Positions 8,729-18,600 of a stretch of DNA of 64,000 nt are shown in pieces. Origin of the DNA: UBA1563 sp037440065. GTDB lineage: Bacteria; Bacteroidota; Ignavibacteria; Ignavibacteriales; Ignavibacteriaceae. Each line of letters starts with the position of its first letter. Within the stretch, counting starts at the first letter, position 1. The stretch spans positions 310,001 to 374,000 of the forward strand of contig JBBIUV010000018.1 in NCBI GenBank assembly GCA_037440065.1, in the 5' to 3' direction. A program made the position numbers and the translations under genes. The notes below the pieces were generated by a model. It did not search any database. It saw only the letters and a list, made by a program, of their open reading frames with translations, and was not told where the DNA came from.

Positions 8729-9615
8729 AAATTCTCATCATCGGGCACACAGTAGAAGACCACATCGTCTTTCGCGGAATTGAACAAGAAATAAAACCGG
8801 GAGGAATTTTTTATTCTGCTTCAGGATTTCATTTTCTAAAAAATCCGGGAGATGAAATTTATCTCTGTACTTCTATTCAAAAAGAGAATTACAAACTGTT
8901 TTCGTTTGTGTACGATGAATTTAAACAAGATTACTTTTCTTATGTTGATAAAATCCCAAAGATTCATTTAAACGTTTTCGAAAAAAAAGAACGACACGAA
9001 CGCTATGAAAATATTACCGACAAGCTTTCCGTTCCGATTGAAGAATTAAACAAATTCGATGGTATTTTCATCAACATGATTACCGGATTTGATATAAACG
9101 CGGAAGATATTCAACTATTTAGAAGAAATTATAACGGATTAATTTATATTGACATCCATTCGTTAGCGCGTGGAATTGATGATAATTACCGGAGGGATTT
9201 TCGCAAAATTCCGGAGCGTGAAATATGGATTTCTTCCGTAGATATTCTTCAAGCAAACGATCATGAAATTTTTACATTGAGCGAAAAGAAAACGGAAAAA
9301 GAAATTGCAGAAGAACTTCTTTGTATGGGTCCCAAAATAATTTTGGTCACAAAAGGGGATCAAGGCGCATCACTGTACACCGTGGCAAATGATGAGCTTA
9401 TTTCTCTTACGCTTTCCGCGATAGAAGTTGAGACGAGAAACAAAGTTGGCTGCGGAGATGTTTTTGGTGCGGCTTTCTTTTCTTCCTATATTAAAGATAA
9501 AAATCTCGAAAAGGCTTTTACACTTGCAAATATTGCCGGCGGGTGCATTGCTTCTTATCCTGAAATAAAAAAAATGAAAGATTTAAAAGTAGATGTTCTC
9601 TCAAGATTTTCTTAA
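8725..9615 (+). CDS. PfkB-family carbohydrate kinase
   Basis: This 296-residue cytoplasmic protein has the ribokinase/PfkB fold. It begins MKILIIGHTVEDHIVFRG, with a GGI substrate loop around residue 29. The second PfkB signature, VGCGDVFGAAFFSSYI, lies near residue 243 and contains the catalytic Asp and the anion hole; the usual first Ala of the GAGD motif is Cys here. LVTKGDQGASLY supplies part of the nucleotide site. Members phosphorylate sugars, nucleosides or sugar-phosphates; the substrate cannot be read from sequence. It overlaps the heparinase-like gene by 4 bases and the RmlD-like gene by 23 bases, so all three are probably made together. Confidence 0.85.
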   Translation: MKILIIGHTVEDHIVFRGIEQEIKPGGIFYSASGFHFLKNPGDEIYLCTSIQKENYKLFSFVYDEFKQDYFSYVDKIPKIHLNVFEKKERHERYENITDKLSVPIEELNKFDGIFINMITGFDINAEDIQLFRRNYNGLIYIDIHSLARGIDDNYRRDFRKIPEREIWISSVDILQANDHEIFTLSEKKTEKEIAEELLCMGPKIILVTKGDQGASLYTVANDELISLTLSAIEVETRNKVGCGDVFGAAFFSSYIKDKNLEKAFTLANIAGGCIASYPEIKKMKDLKVDVLSRFS

Positions 9616-10507
9616 AAAAAGAGTTTTAATTTTTGGTGCTAACGGAATGCTCGGTCAACGAACGATTCATTTATTTACTCAAGCGGGGAATTATGAAATT
9701 CTTGCCTCTTCAAGTGAGCCTGAACCATTTTTTACCGGCATCGATTACAAGCAAGTTGATTTTACCAATCGTGATGATGTAAAAAAAATTATTCTAAACT
9801 TTTATCCGGATGTAATAATTAACGCTGCCGCCTACACCAATGTTGACAAAGCTGAAAGTGATCGTGAACTTTGCTGGAAAGTGAATGTGAAAGGGTTGGA
9901 ATTCATTACCGAAGCAGCGCGTGTGGTTGACTGCCACATCATTCATATTTCAACCGATTATGTTTTTGACGGAACAAAAGGGCCCTACAGCGAAGTTGAT
10001 AAACCAAATCCGTTTGGATATTATGCGCGCACAAAACTTGCAAGCGAAAACGCTTTAAAACTTGGCGGAACTCCATACACAATTTTGCGCACCAACGTTT
10101 TATATGGAATTATAAAAACCGGACGAGCCGATTTCGTCCGCTGGGTTGTTGATTCAATTAGAAATGAAAAACCAATCCGCATTGTAACAGACCAAATTAA
10201 CAATCCAACATTTTTGGATGACCTCGCTTCGGCTATTCATAACGTAATTGTTAAAAAGAAAATGGGACTCTACCATATTGGTGGGAGAGAATTTCTTTCA
10301 CGTTACGATTTCACACTCCGCATTGCCGATTATTTCAATTTAGATAAAACACTCATTACACCAATCGTAACAAAAGAATTGAATCAACCAGCGCCGCGCC
10401 CTCTAAAATCGGGACTGATAACCATTAAAGCTGAATCTGAATTTGGATTTAAACCGCACAACATCGAAGAATCATTTGAAAAAATGAAAAAGGAATTAAA
10501 CTTATGA
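9593..10507 (+). CDS. dTDP-4-dehydrorhamnose reductase-like (RmlD/RfbD) oxidoreductase
   Basis: This is a 304-residue extended short-chain dehydrogenase. The NAD(P) loop is GANGMLGQ at residues 15-22. INAAAYTNVDKAESD, HISTDYVFDG and the catalytic YARTK (Tyr-x3-Lys) are all typical of RmlD, as is the C-terminal substrate-binding part (DQINNPTFLDDLA, HIGGREFLSRYDF, PAPRPLKSGL). RmlD makes dTDP-L-rhamnose for cell-surface glycans. The companions RmlA, B and C are not next to it, so another NDP-sugar reductase role remains possible. It starts inside the PfkB gene and ends in an ATGA overlap with the amylase gene. Confidence 0.85.
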   Translation: MFSQDFLKKRVLIFGANGMLGQRTIHLFTQAGNYEILASSSEPEPFFTGIDYKQVDFTNRDDVKKIILNFYPDVIINAAAYTNVDKAESDRELCWKVNVKGLEFITEAARVVDCHIIHISTDYVFDGTKGPYSEVDKPNPFGYYARTKLASENALKLGGTPYTILRTNVLYGIIKTGRADFVRWVVDSIRNEKPIRIVTDQINNPTFLDDLASAIHNVIVKKKMGLYHIGGREFLSRYDFTLRIADYFNLDKTLITPIVTKELNQPAPRPLKSGLITIKAESEFGFKPHNIEESFEKMKKELNL

Positions 10508-12315
10508 AACTGAAGATTGCAGCCATAATTATTTTGTTACTAACGGTTTTTCTAACTGAGAATTCTTTCGCACAAAAGAAATTTCCCGATTGGGCAAAAG
10601 GAATTGTCTGGTATCAAATTTTTCCAGAAAGATTTGCAAACGGTAACCCGTTAAATGACCCAACTGCTGAAGAAGTTTTCGTTAATCGGAAAAAAATTCC
10701 GGATGGCTGGGAAATAACAAAATGGACTTCCAATTGGTTCACTCAATCAGAATGGGAAAAGAAATCGGGACATAATGGACACGGAAACGTTTTTGCTCGT
10801 CGTTACGGGGGAGATATTCAAGGCATCATAATTAAATTGGATTACTTGAAAGAACTTGGCGTTGGTGCGATTTATCTCAATCCGATGTTTGAAGCAGTAT
10901 CCATGCATAAATACGATGGTTCGTCGTATCATCATATCGATCATACATTTGGGACTGATCCGGTTGGAGATAAAAAATTGATGGCGTCAGAAACCCCCGA
11001 TGATCCATCAACATGGAAATTAACTTCAGCGGATAAATTGTTTTTTCAGTTGATAAAGGAAGTCCACGCGCGAGGTATGCACATCATTCTTGATGGGGTA
11101 TTTAATCATACCGGTGAGCAATTTTGGGCGTTTAAAGACGTTGTGGAAAAACAAGCTCACTCGAAATATAAAGATTGGTACAAGATAAAAAGTTTTGATG
11201 ATCCGAAAACAGAGAAGAATGAGTTTGATTATAAAGGTTGGTGGGGAACGAAATCACTTCCGGAATTTAATAGAAGTGAAACGGATTTATATCCGGCGGT
11301 AAAGAAATATATTTTTGATGCAACCAGAAAATGGATGGATCCGAACGGTGATGGAAATCCGGAAGATGGAATTGACGGCTGGCGCCTTGATGTTGCTAAT
11401 GAAGTCCCAACTGGTTTTTGGCGAGATTGGAATACGGAAGTTAAATCGCTCAATCCTCGGGCAATAATTCTTGGCGAACTTTGGCAGATATCAAAAGAAT
11501 ATATTTCCGAAAACGGGGTGTTTGACGGATTGATGAATTATAATTTTGCTTACGCGGTTTGCGATCTTTTCATTAATAAAGAAAAGAGAATACCCGTTTC
11601 TGAGTTCGTTAAAAAACTTAGAGAAATTGATGAAGCTTACCCGAAAGAAAATTTATTTCTGCTTCAAAATTTAATGGACTCGCACGATGTTGACCGGCTC
11701 GCCTCGATGATCGTTAATCCCGATCGTAGGTTTGACAATGATAATAACGGACAGAATCCAAAGTACAGCCCGCGTAAACCGAATGCCGATGAATATGAAA
11801 TTCAAAAACTCGTCGTTGCATTTCAAATGACCTACCGCGGTGCACCAATGATTTACTACGGTGATGAAACCGGAATGTGGGGCGCTGATGATCCGCACGA
11901 CCGCAAACCGATGGTGTGGAAAGATTTGAATTACGATGATGAAGTAATTGATTCGACTTCAGGATTTCAAACCGGATTTGGTATTTATAAAGTTGATGTG
12001 AATAATGATCTTTTGGATTTTTACAAAAAGATGACGAAGGTTCATAACGAATCGAAAGCTTTGCGATATGGTGATGTGAATTTTGTTTTACAAAACGATG
12101 AGCAAAATATTTTCGCGTTCACCCGTACATTTGAGGATGAAAAGCTGCTTATTCTTTTTAATTTAAATGGAAAAGAAGAGAAGTTTTCATTTGAGATAAA
12201 AACGCCGCAGCTTTATGATTTGCTATCAACGGAAAACATCGAAACGAAGAACAATCCTTTTTCTGTTGTTCTTCCGGGAAAATCGTTTTCAATTTACTCG
12301 TTTCAGCAAAGATGA
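10504..12315 (+). CDS. Secreted GH13 alpha-amylase family glycosidase
   Basis: This 603-residue protein has an N-terminal signal peptide of about 23 residues ending ...TENSFAQ, so it is exported. The catalytic (beta/alpha)8 barrel begins at WAKGIVWYQIFPERFANGNP, followed by the GH13 regions: LDGVFNHTG, GIDGWRLDVANE with nucleophile D296, IILGELW with acid/base E325, and MDSHDVDR with D395. A C-terminal beta domain closes it. The opening and insert resemble cyclomaltodextrinase/neopullulanase-type enzymes more than classic alpha-amylases. It should hydrolyse alpha-1,4-glucans or maltodextrins. Its ATG overlaps the RmlD stop. Confidence 0.92.
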   Translation: MKLKIAAIIILLLTVFLTENSFAQKKFPDWAKGIVWYQIFPERFANGNPLNDPTAEEVFVNRKKIPDGWEITKWTSNWFTQSEWEKKSGHNGHGNVFARRYGGDIQGIIIKLDYLKELGVGAIYLNPMFEAVSMHKYDGSSYHHIDHTFGTDPVGDKKLMASETPDDPSTWKLTSADKLFFQLIKEVHARGMHIILDGVFNHTGEQFWAFKDVVEKQAHSKYKDWYKIKSFDDPKTEKNEFDYKGWWGTKSLPEFNRSETDLYPAVKKYIFDATRKWMDPNGDGNPEDGIDGWRLDVANEVPTGFWRDWNTEVKSLNPRAIILGELWQISKEYISENGVFDGLMNYNFAYAVCDLFINKEKRIPVSEFVKKLREIDEAYPKENLFLLQNLMDSHDVDRLASMIVNPDRRFDNDNNGQNPKYSPRKPNADEYEIQKLVVAFQMTYRGAPMIYYGDETGMWGADDPHDRKPMVWKDLNYDDEVIDSTSGFQTGFGIYKVDVNNDLLDFYKKMTKVHNESKALRYGDVNFVLQNDEQNIFAFTRTFEDEKLLILFNLNGKEEKFSFEIKTPQLYDLLSTENIETKNNPFSVVLPGKSFSIYSFQQR

Positions 12316-12401
12316 ATGATGGAATAAAGATTCTATCTACTTTATTAACCGGTAATCATTAGTACTACAACCTTTATCCAATAATTTGGTCTAAATGATA
12401 G

Positions 12402-12430
12402 TTGACAAACTAATTTGTGCTGACTGAATT
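12402..12430 (+). promoter_or_regulatory. Possible promoter of the DUF5916 gene
   Basis: TTGACA (12402-12407), a 17-base spacer and TGAATT (12425-12430) lie 26 bases before the ATG at 12457. The -35 is perfect but the -10 is poor. A GGAG ribosome site follows about 4 bases before the start. Confidence 0.3.
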
Positions 12431-12456
12431 ATTTAGTAAAAATATTACGGAGCCAT

Positions 12457-15138
12457 ATGAAAAAAGTGCTTCTTTTTCTCTTCATTTCTTGCGCTACAAT
12501 ATTCGCCTCAAAAATAGATACTCTCTCAAGTTCAATTAAAATTAAGGCGGTAAAATTAACCTCAAAAATTTCTATTGACGGTAAACTTGAGGAATCTGTT
12601 TATAAATTTCCAGCCGCGGTAAATAGTTTTACCCAACGCCAGCCGAATGAAAGTAAACCGGCATCTGAGAAAACAGATGTGTGGGTGTTTTACGACGATG
12701 ACGCAATCTACTTTTGCGCAAAAATGTACGACTCGCACCCCGATTCGATCATGGCACTTTTGGGAAGAAGGGATAACTTTCAGAATTCAGATTTCTTCGC
12801 CGCTGCTATCGACCCGTACCACGATAAACAAACCGGATATTTTTTTGTTATTAATCCGTTGGGCGCAATAGTAGATGGAACAATGTATAACGACAGTTGG
12901 AACGATGATTCATGGAACGGAATCTGGGATTATGCTGCTTCGATAAACGATGACGGATGGAGCGCCGAAATGAAAATTCCTTTTTCGCAGCTTCGTTTTA
13001 ATGCCTCGGATTCAATGAAATGGGGAATCAATTTTCAGCGTGAAATTGAACGAAGAAAAGAAGAATCTTATATGATCATGGTGCCGAAAAAAGAAAGCGG
13101 ATTTGTTTCTCACTTTGCTGAGCTTGACGGACTTGAAGGAATAAAAAACAAACCGCGCATAGAAGTGCTTCCGTATGTTGTGCAAAAAGCTCAATCACTT
13201 GTGCACGATCCTAACGATCCTTTTTATAAAGGGAATAGATATAAAACAACTCTTGGTGGTGATATAAAAATTGGATTGGGCAGTAACCTCTCGCTTGATG
13301 CAACGATCAATCCCGATTTTGGTCAAGTGGAAGTTGATCCTGCAGTTGTAAATCTTTCCGCATTCGAGACCTATTTTGATGAAAAGAGGCCCTTCTTTAT
13401 TGAAGGAAGCAATCTTTTAAACTTTGGTAGAGGCGGATCAAATAATAATTGGAATTTCAACTTCGGTTCACCAAACTTTGTTTACTCGCGAAGGATTGGA
13501 CGTTCACCGCAATATTATCCGGATGCAAACGGCTACATTGATCAACCAAACGAAACCAGAATTCTTGGTGCAGCGAAAATTACCGGCAAACCCGCAGAGA
13601 ATTTTTCTCTTTACGGATTAACCGCAATCACCCAGCGCATGTCGGCGCCAATTGATGATAACGGAAAAAGATACGAAGAAGAAGTTGAACCGCTGACAAG
13701 TTATTCTGCTTTTAGGGGATTGAAAGAATTCAACAGCGGAAATCAAGGGCTCGGCTTTATCCTCACTTCAGTAAACCGAAATCTTAACAATCAAAATTTG
13801 AGATCAATTTTACCGCAAAACGGTTTTGTTGGAGGTGTTGACGGTTGGACGATGTTGGATGAAGATAAAACATATGCTATCAATGGGTACTGGACTGGTT
13901 CATATGTAAAAGGAAAAACAGACGCAATCATCGGTTTGCAAAAAAAATCATACCGCTATTTACAACGCCCTGATGCAACGTACGCAAGACTTGACAGCAG
14001 CAAAACTTCTCTCACCGGTTCAATGGGAAGAGTAATGCTGAATAAACAAAAAGGGAATTTTTATCTAAATACCGCGTTTGGGTATATCACTCCCGGATTT
14101 GAATATAATGATCTCGGTTTTCAGTGGAAGACAAACGCGCTTAACGCACATCTGGTGCTTGGCTACCGATGGTTTGAGACCGATGGAATTTTCAGAACTA
14201 AATCTCTTTATACCTTTGCGTTTAAAAACTATGACTTTGAGGGAAATCTTGATGGCGATGGATACGGAGGTTTTATAAATCTTGAACTTGAAAATTATTA
14301 CGGATTCCAGTTTGAAGGATTTTATTTCCCGTCAACTTTTTCTGCCGGTTTAACCCGCGGCGGGCCGAGTACAATTTCGCCTTCGGGATATTCACTTTAT
14401 TTTTCCAACTACACTGATAGTCGTAAAGCTATTACCGCTAATACGTATCTAAATGTAGTCGGCGACGAACTCGGAAGCATTAATTATAGCGGGGGGATTT
14501 CCGCAGAAGTTAAGGTTGGATCCAATCTTACTGTCTCTGTTGGACCAAATCTTTCCTACTATTTAGAAAAATTGCAATGGGTAACAAAGATTAATGATGC
14601 TTTATTTACACCAACGTATGGCAGTCGTTATGTTTTTGCCGAAATGACACAAAAAACTATTTCTGCAAATATTCGTGTTAACTGGACTTTCACTCCGGTG
14701 CTAAGTTTACAACTCTTCGTTCAGCCTTTATTCTCAACGGGAAAGTATGATACATTTAAACAGTTGAAAAAAGCGGGATCGATGAATTATGAAGTGTATG
14801 GAAAAGATGGTTCAACTATAACGTATAATTCTGAAAATAATTCATATTCAATTGTTCCATCAGATCTAAATGCCGGCAACTATGGTTGGATTGGTAATTC
14901 AGGATATATGATTAAAAATCCAAATTTCAATTACAAATCATTTAAAGCCAATATGGTTTTGCGGTGGGAATTTAATCCGGGTTCTACATTATATTTTGTG
15001 TGGACGCATGACAAACAGGATTTTCGTAATCCGGGAACTCTTCAGCTAAACAAAGATTTTTCCTCTTTGATGGAAGCTCCTCCAAACAACATCTTTCTTG
15101 TAAAAGTTAGCTACTGGTTTGATGCGGCAAAGTGGTGA
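12457..15138 (+). CDS. DUF5916 / CBM9-like outer-membrane protein
   Basis: This 893-residue protein has a signal peptide (MKKVLLFLFISCATIFAS). Residues ~25-230 form a CBM9-like carbohydrate-binding module typical of this family (ISIDGKLEESVYKFPAAVNS; ...WSAEMKIPFSQLRFN). The DUF5916 region begins around LGGDIKIGLGSNLSLDATIN, with FGQVEVDPAVVNLSAFETYF and EKRPFFIEG as strong landmarks. The remaining ~500 residues have alternating aromatic/polar strands like an outer-membrane beta-barrel and end in an aromatic strand (FLVKVSYWFDAAKW). The function of DUF5916 is not established; binding or uptake of glycan or peptide is inferred. It stands alone, after a 141-base gap. Confidence 0.88.
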   Translation: MKKVLLFLFISCATIFASKIDTLSSSIKIKAVKLTSKISIDGKLEESVYKFPAAVNSFTQRQPNESKPASEKTDVWVFYDDDAIYFCAKMYDSHPDSIMALLGRRDNFQNSDFFAAAIDPYHDKQTGYFFVINPLGAIVDGTMYNDSWNDDSWNGIWDYAASINDDGWSAEMKIPFSQLRFNASDSMKWGINFQREIERRKEESYMIMVPKKESGFVSHFAELDGLEGIKNKPRIEVLPYVVQKAQSLVHDPNDPFYKGNRYKTTLGGDIKIGLGSNLSLDATINPDFGQVEVDPAVVNLSAFETYFDEKRPFFIEGSNLLNFGRGGSNNNWNFNFGSPNFVYSRRIGRSPQYYPDANGYIDQPNETRILGAAKITGKPAENFSLYGLTAITQRMSAPIDDNGKRYEEEVEPLTSYSAFRGLKEFNSGNQGLGFILTSVNRNLNNQNLRSILPQNGFVGGVDGWTMLDEDKTYAINGYWTGSYVKGKTDAIIGLQKKSYRYLQRPDATYARLDSSKTSLTGSMGRVMLNKQKGNFYLNTAFGYITPGFEYNDLGFQWKTNALNAHLVLGYRWFETDGIFRTKSLYTFAFKNYDFEGNLDGDGYGGFINLELENYYGFQFEGFYFPSTFSAGLTRGGPSTISPSGYSLYFSNYTDSRKAITANTYLNVVGDELGSINYSGGISAEVKVGSNLTVSVGPNLSYYLEKLQWVTKINDALFTPTYGSRYVFAEMTQKTISANIRVNWTFTPVLSLQLFVQPLFSTGKYDTFKQLKKAGSMNYEVYGKDGSTITYNSENNSYSIVPSDLNAGNYGWIGNSGYMIKNPNFNYKSFKANMVLRWEFNPGSTLYFVWTHDKQDFRNPGTLQLNKDFSSLMEAPPNNIFLVKVSYWFDAAKW

Positions 15139-15201
15139 CGCGTTATAAAGTGTTATCACCAAGCAATAATTTTGCTTGCGCAAGAAAAAAAAATCATTTA
15201 A

Positions 15202-15226
15202 TTTTATCTCATAAGAAGAGATAAAA
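15202..15226. terminator. Perfect 9-bp hairpin after the DUF5916 gene
   Basis: TTTTATCTC-ataagaa-GAGATAAAA is a perfect inverted repeat with a 7-nt loop. Read on the minus strand it also starts with TTTT. It is AT-rich and not followed by a clear T-run, so it may be a weak terminator or a regulatory hairpin. Confidence 0.35.
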
Positions 15227-15363
15227 GTCGGAAAAACGCTTCTCTTATTGCAAAAATTTGTTTATGACAACTAAACATTTTTTAACTCCTCGGGAATGTC
15301 AAATATCAGATTTTCAATTTCAGCTTAAGAATAATTCCTTTAAATTAATTAGTATGGAGCTAT

Positions 15364-15615
15364 ATGCTCAAAAGGATTTGGACGAATTTTCTGCTTACTG
15401 TTATTGTTTTATTAGTTCTGGTAAATGGATCCATAAGAAATGCTACCATTTCCTATAGCGGAATGCACTTCTGCACATCTCTTGAGAAGAACACTTTGGG
15501 CCTCCAAAATAAATACAAACCTCCAACAAACACTTGCTCATTTCAAAAACTTAAGCACACCACGGCTATCATTGTTAGCATAATTAAAAACCATCAAAAT
15601 TCATTCATTATTTAG
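15364..15615 (+). CDS. Short ORF with signal-peptide-like N-terminus (possible small or truncated protein)
   Basis: The 83-residue frame starts MLKRIWTNFLLTVIVLLVLV, a basic end followed by a hydrophobic stretch like a signal peptide or membrane anchor. A good GGAG lies 5 bases before the ATG. After about residue 28 the sequence has no recognisable pattern (HFCTSLEKNTLG...). It could be a real small exported protein or the leader of a decayed secreted gene. No family was recognised. It ends 27 bases before the next large gene. Confidence 0.3.
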   Translation: MLKRIWTNFLLTVIVLLVLVNGSIRNATISYSGMHFCTSLEKNTLGLQNKYKPPTNTCSFQKLKHTTAIIVSIIKNHQNSFII

Positions 15616-15642
15616 AAAACATAATTAAACCATGGGATTGTT

Positions 15643-18600
15643 ATGAAATCATTGCTTATTTTATCAACTCTCTTCTTATTGTCAGCCGGCCCTCTTATTT
15701 ATTCACAATCTGCATTTACAGTAAATACGACGGATGACACACCTCCCTATGATAATCCCGATACGGAAATAGACGAAGCTGATGATGGTATTTGTGCTGA
15801 TCAAAACGGGCATTGTTCACTCCGCGCGGCAATGTTAGAAACAAATGGCGGCGGCAATTCTTTCCCCAGAACAATTACTATAAATATCCCCGGACAAATA
15901 AATCTTAAAAAAGAATTAGGTTTAATTACAATAATTGATGGCTTCAAGTTGATTGGAAATCGAAGTACAACAATCGATGGTACGGCTACATCGGGTGCTT
16001 TTTTAATTTCCGGTAGTGATGTAGTTGTTGATGGGTTGGTTGTAAAAGCTGCACAGGCAACCGCATTGGGAATTAATTTCGGTTCCAACATCCAAATAAA
16101 GAATTCGTTTTTTAAGGACTCGAACTGGGGATTATCAACTGGCGGTTTCGGTGCAAGTAATGTTGAAATTTCTGATAACACAATTTCGGGTAATACGGTA
16201 GGATTAATTTTTAGCGGATTTGGATATTCAAACATCAAGGTCATCAAAAATAAAATCGGCACTGATCCATCCGGCAATTCAGCACTTCCCAATTTACAAG
16301 CCGGAATATCGATCCCCTATTCTCTTACTGGTACTCCTCAAATTATTATAGGAGGCGATGATATTTCAGAAAGAAATATCATTTCCGGAAATTCAAATTA
16401 TGGTATTCAAGTTCAATCTGATAACGTAGTTATTAAAAATAATTATATAGGAACTGATTTTTACGGTACAACGGCAATTCCGAATGAGAATAATGGCATT
16501 GTATTAAATTCTTCTAATAATTCAGTTTATGACAATGTAATATCGGGGAATAAACTCTACGGTATTATGCTGCACAATAATGTTTCGACTGTTTCATCGG
16601 CAAATAAAATTTATGGAAACATAATTGGTGGCAGAGCAAATGATACTCTTCCGCTGCCAAATGGAGTGGGAATATGGATCGAAGGAAACTCACAAAATAA
16701 TATTATCGGAAATGGATTAAGCGCGGTTTTTACACCTAATGCCATCGTTCACAATACAGGGAAAGGAATTGTAATTGATAATTCTTTCCCGACTACAATG
16801 CCTTCAAAAAACACTTTCCGGAAAAATATGATAAAGGAGAACGGAAGTACCGGAATTCAAGTTAAATCAGGAACTCAGAACAATATACAACCTCCAATAC
16901 TAGACAGCCTTTCAAAATTATCAACAGGAGATATACATTTGTATGGACACGGAGCAGCTCCTAATGCACTTGTAGACCTTTATTATGCTGATGATGAGCC
17001 GACCAATTCCGGTGAAGGGAAAATGTGGTTGAAACAAATCAATGCTGATGGTTTAGGTAACTTTAACTTTATTATTGACAGCCCAACTTGTGAAGAGTTC
17101 ACAGTTATGCAAACCGATCCACAAGGGAATTCCTCACAGTTTTCCAATAATCTAAATCCGAAACCGAAATCAAATAGCGCAGAACTAAATTGCTCGGGAG
17201 TTTTTCTTACAGGAGTAAGTTATTTGAATGAATTTAAACTCAATATGGATTGGAAGGGAATGCCGCCAGCAAATCGAAAAGTGGATTTTTACCTGAATGG
17301 GGCAAACAAACAAGAAGGACAAATAATTGACGATGTAGCTAAAACAACCTATGATATGTCCTTATTACAAACAGGAGACAACAAAATTACATGGCAAATA
17401 TATGACTGCGACGGAAGTACTTTTACGGAACCTCCTTATTCTATCTGTGCTGTAACACTCCCATTTTGGTTACCAACTCCAACGGCAGTTTGTAATAGCG
17501 GCACCATAAATTATGAAAAAAGATTAACCTTCCCAGATAATGTAGTTCAGTCTTTTTTACAAATACCGCCAAATGTAGATTTTATTTCGGGGATGATTAA
17601 TTTCTTAGGCGCCCCGAAGTATGAAACTACTTTAAAAATTCCCGGTCATTCTCCTACTGTAACTTTCACGTCTTCATTTTCTCTTATGGGATTTTCACTT
17701 AGATTAAGAGCAACTGGTGATGTTGAAGTGAATTTGGATTGCAGTTCCATTACTCCTCAAGGCAACTTGAGTTTAAGAGCCAGGGCTTCCAAAACATTTT
17801 ATGCCGGGTACAATTTAGGCAGCTACTTACCTTCATGTACCGGTGTTTTAAGCTGGCCAATTTTGAACGAGGGATGTGAAAAACTTCATCAGCTAGCGAG
17901 AAATTTTCGAGTTGGATGTAAAGTCGGCGGTAACCTTGATTTGAATGCTAGGGTTACACTGAACAATGGACTTTCCTTGCAGGGTTCTTCTGCTAACATT
18001 AAATTCTATGCAAAACCATTTATTGATCTTTTATTTTTACATGCCCGCGGGAATGGAAATATTAATTTTGCGATAGATATTCCATCATTTGACTTGCAAA
18101 ATCTTTATGGTAGTCTGTCCGGAAAAATATATTGCGATTTTCCAGTTCCAATGTTTCAATTTACTAAAGATTTAGGTCCATGGACGTTCTTGCGCTCAAG
18201 TGAAGAGTTGTATTTGAAGAATATTAATGCTTCAGACTTTGCACTGAAGGAAATTTTTGGAAACGGAAAATTTTATACCGCTTTAACATCCCCTCTTGAA
18301 ATTAAAGACACAACTATAATTCAGAATATTCCGTCTGACGGTAATATCTCAGTTGCCATTGGAGATAATGGACGAAAAGCTGTGGCTTGGGTGGAGATGA
18401 ATGATCAAAGCAGACCTTCTGGTAATATCAGCGTGAAATTATTTAATGGATCTACCTGGCTAAATAACTTACTCTTGAATAATGATATTAACTCTGATAT
18501 AAGTCCGGTAATCGCGTTTGATAACAATAACAATCTGATTGTTTGCTGGACAAGGAACGGTTCGGCAACAAACCCAGACCCAGTAAATTTCTATGATCCC

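Larger units (their letters stand above)
15139..15642. other. 504-base gap before the CSLREA protein gene
   Basis: It holds a palindrome CTTGCGCAAG followed by a run of A, a 9-bp hairpin (15202-15226) and a short leader-like ORF (15364-15615). Nothing else is recognised. The minus-strand reading of CTTGCGCAAG would have a T-run before, not after, the stem. Confidence 0.4.

Noticed and set aside
12402..12430. Sigma-54 promoter upstream of the DUF5916 gene and other glycosidase genes
   Set aside because: No GG-N10-GC pattern with a fitting -24 was found upstream of 12457, 32279 or 57232; only the site at 63653 has the spacing.
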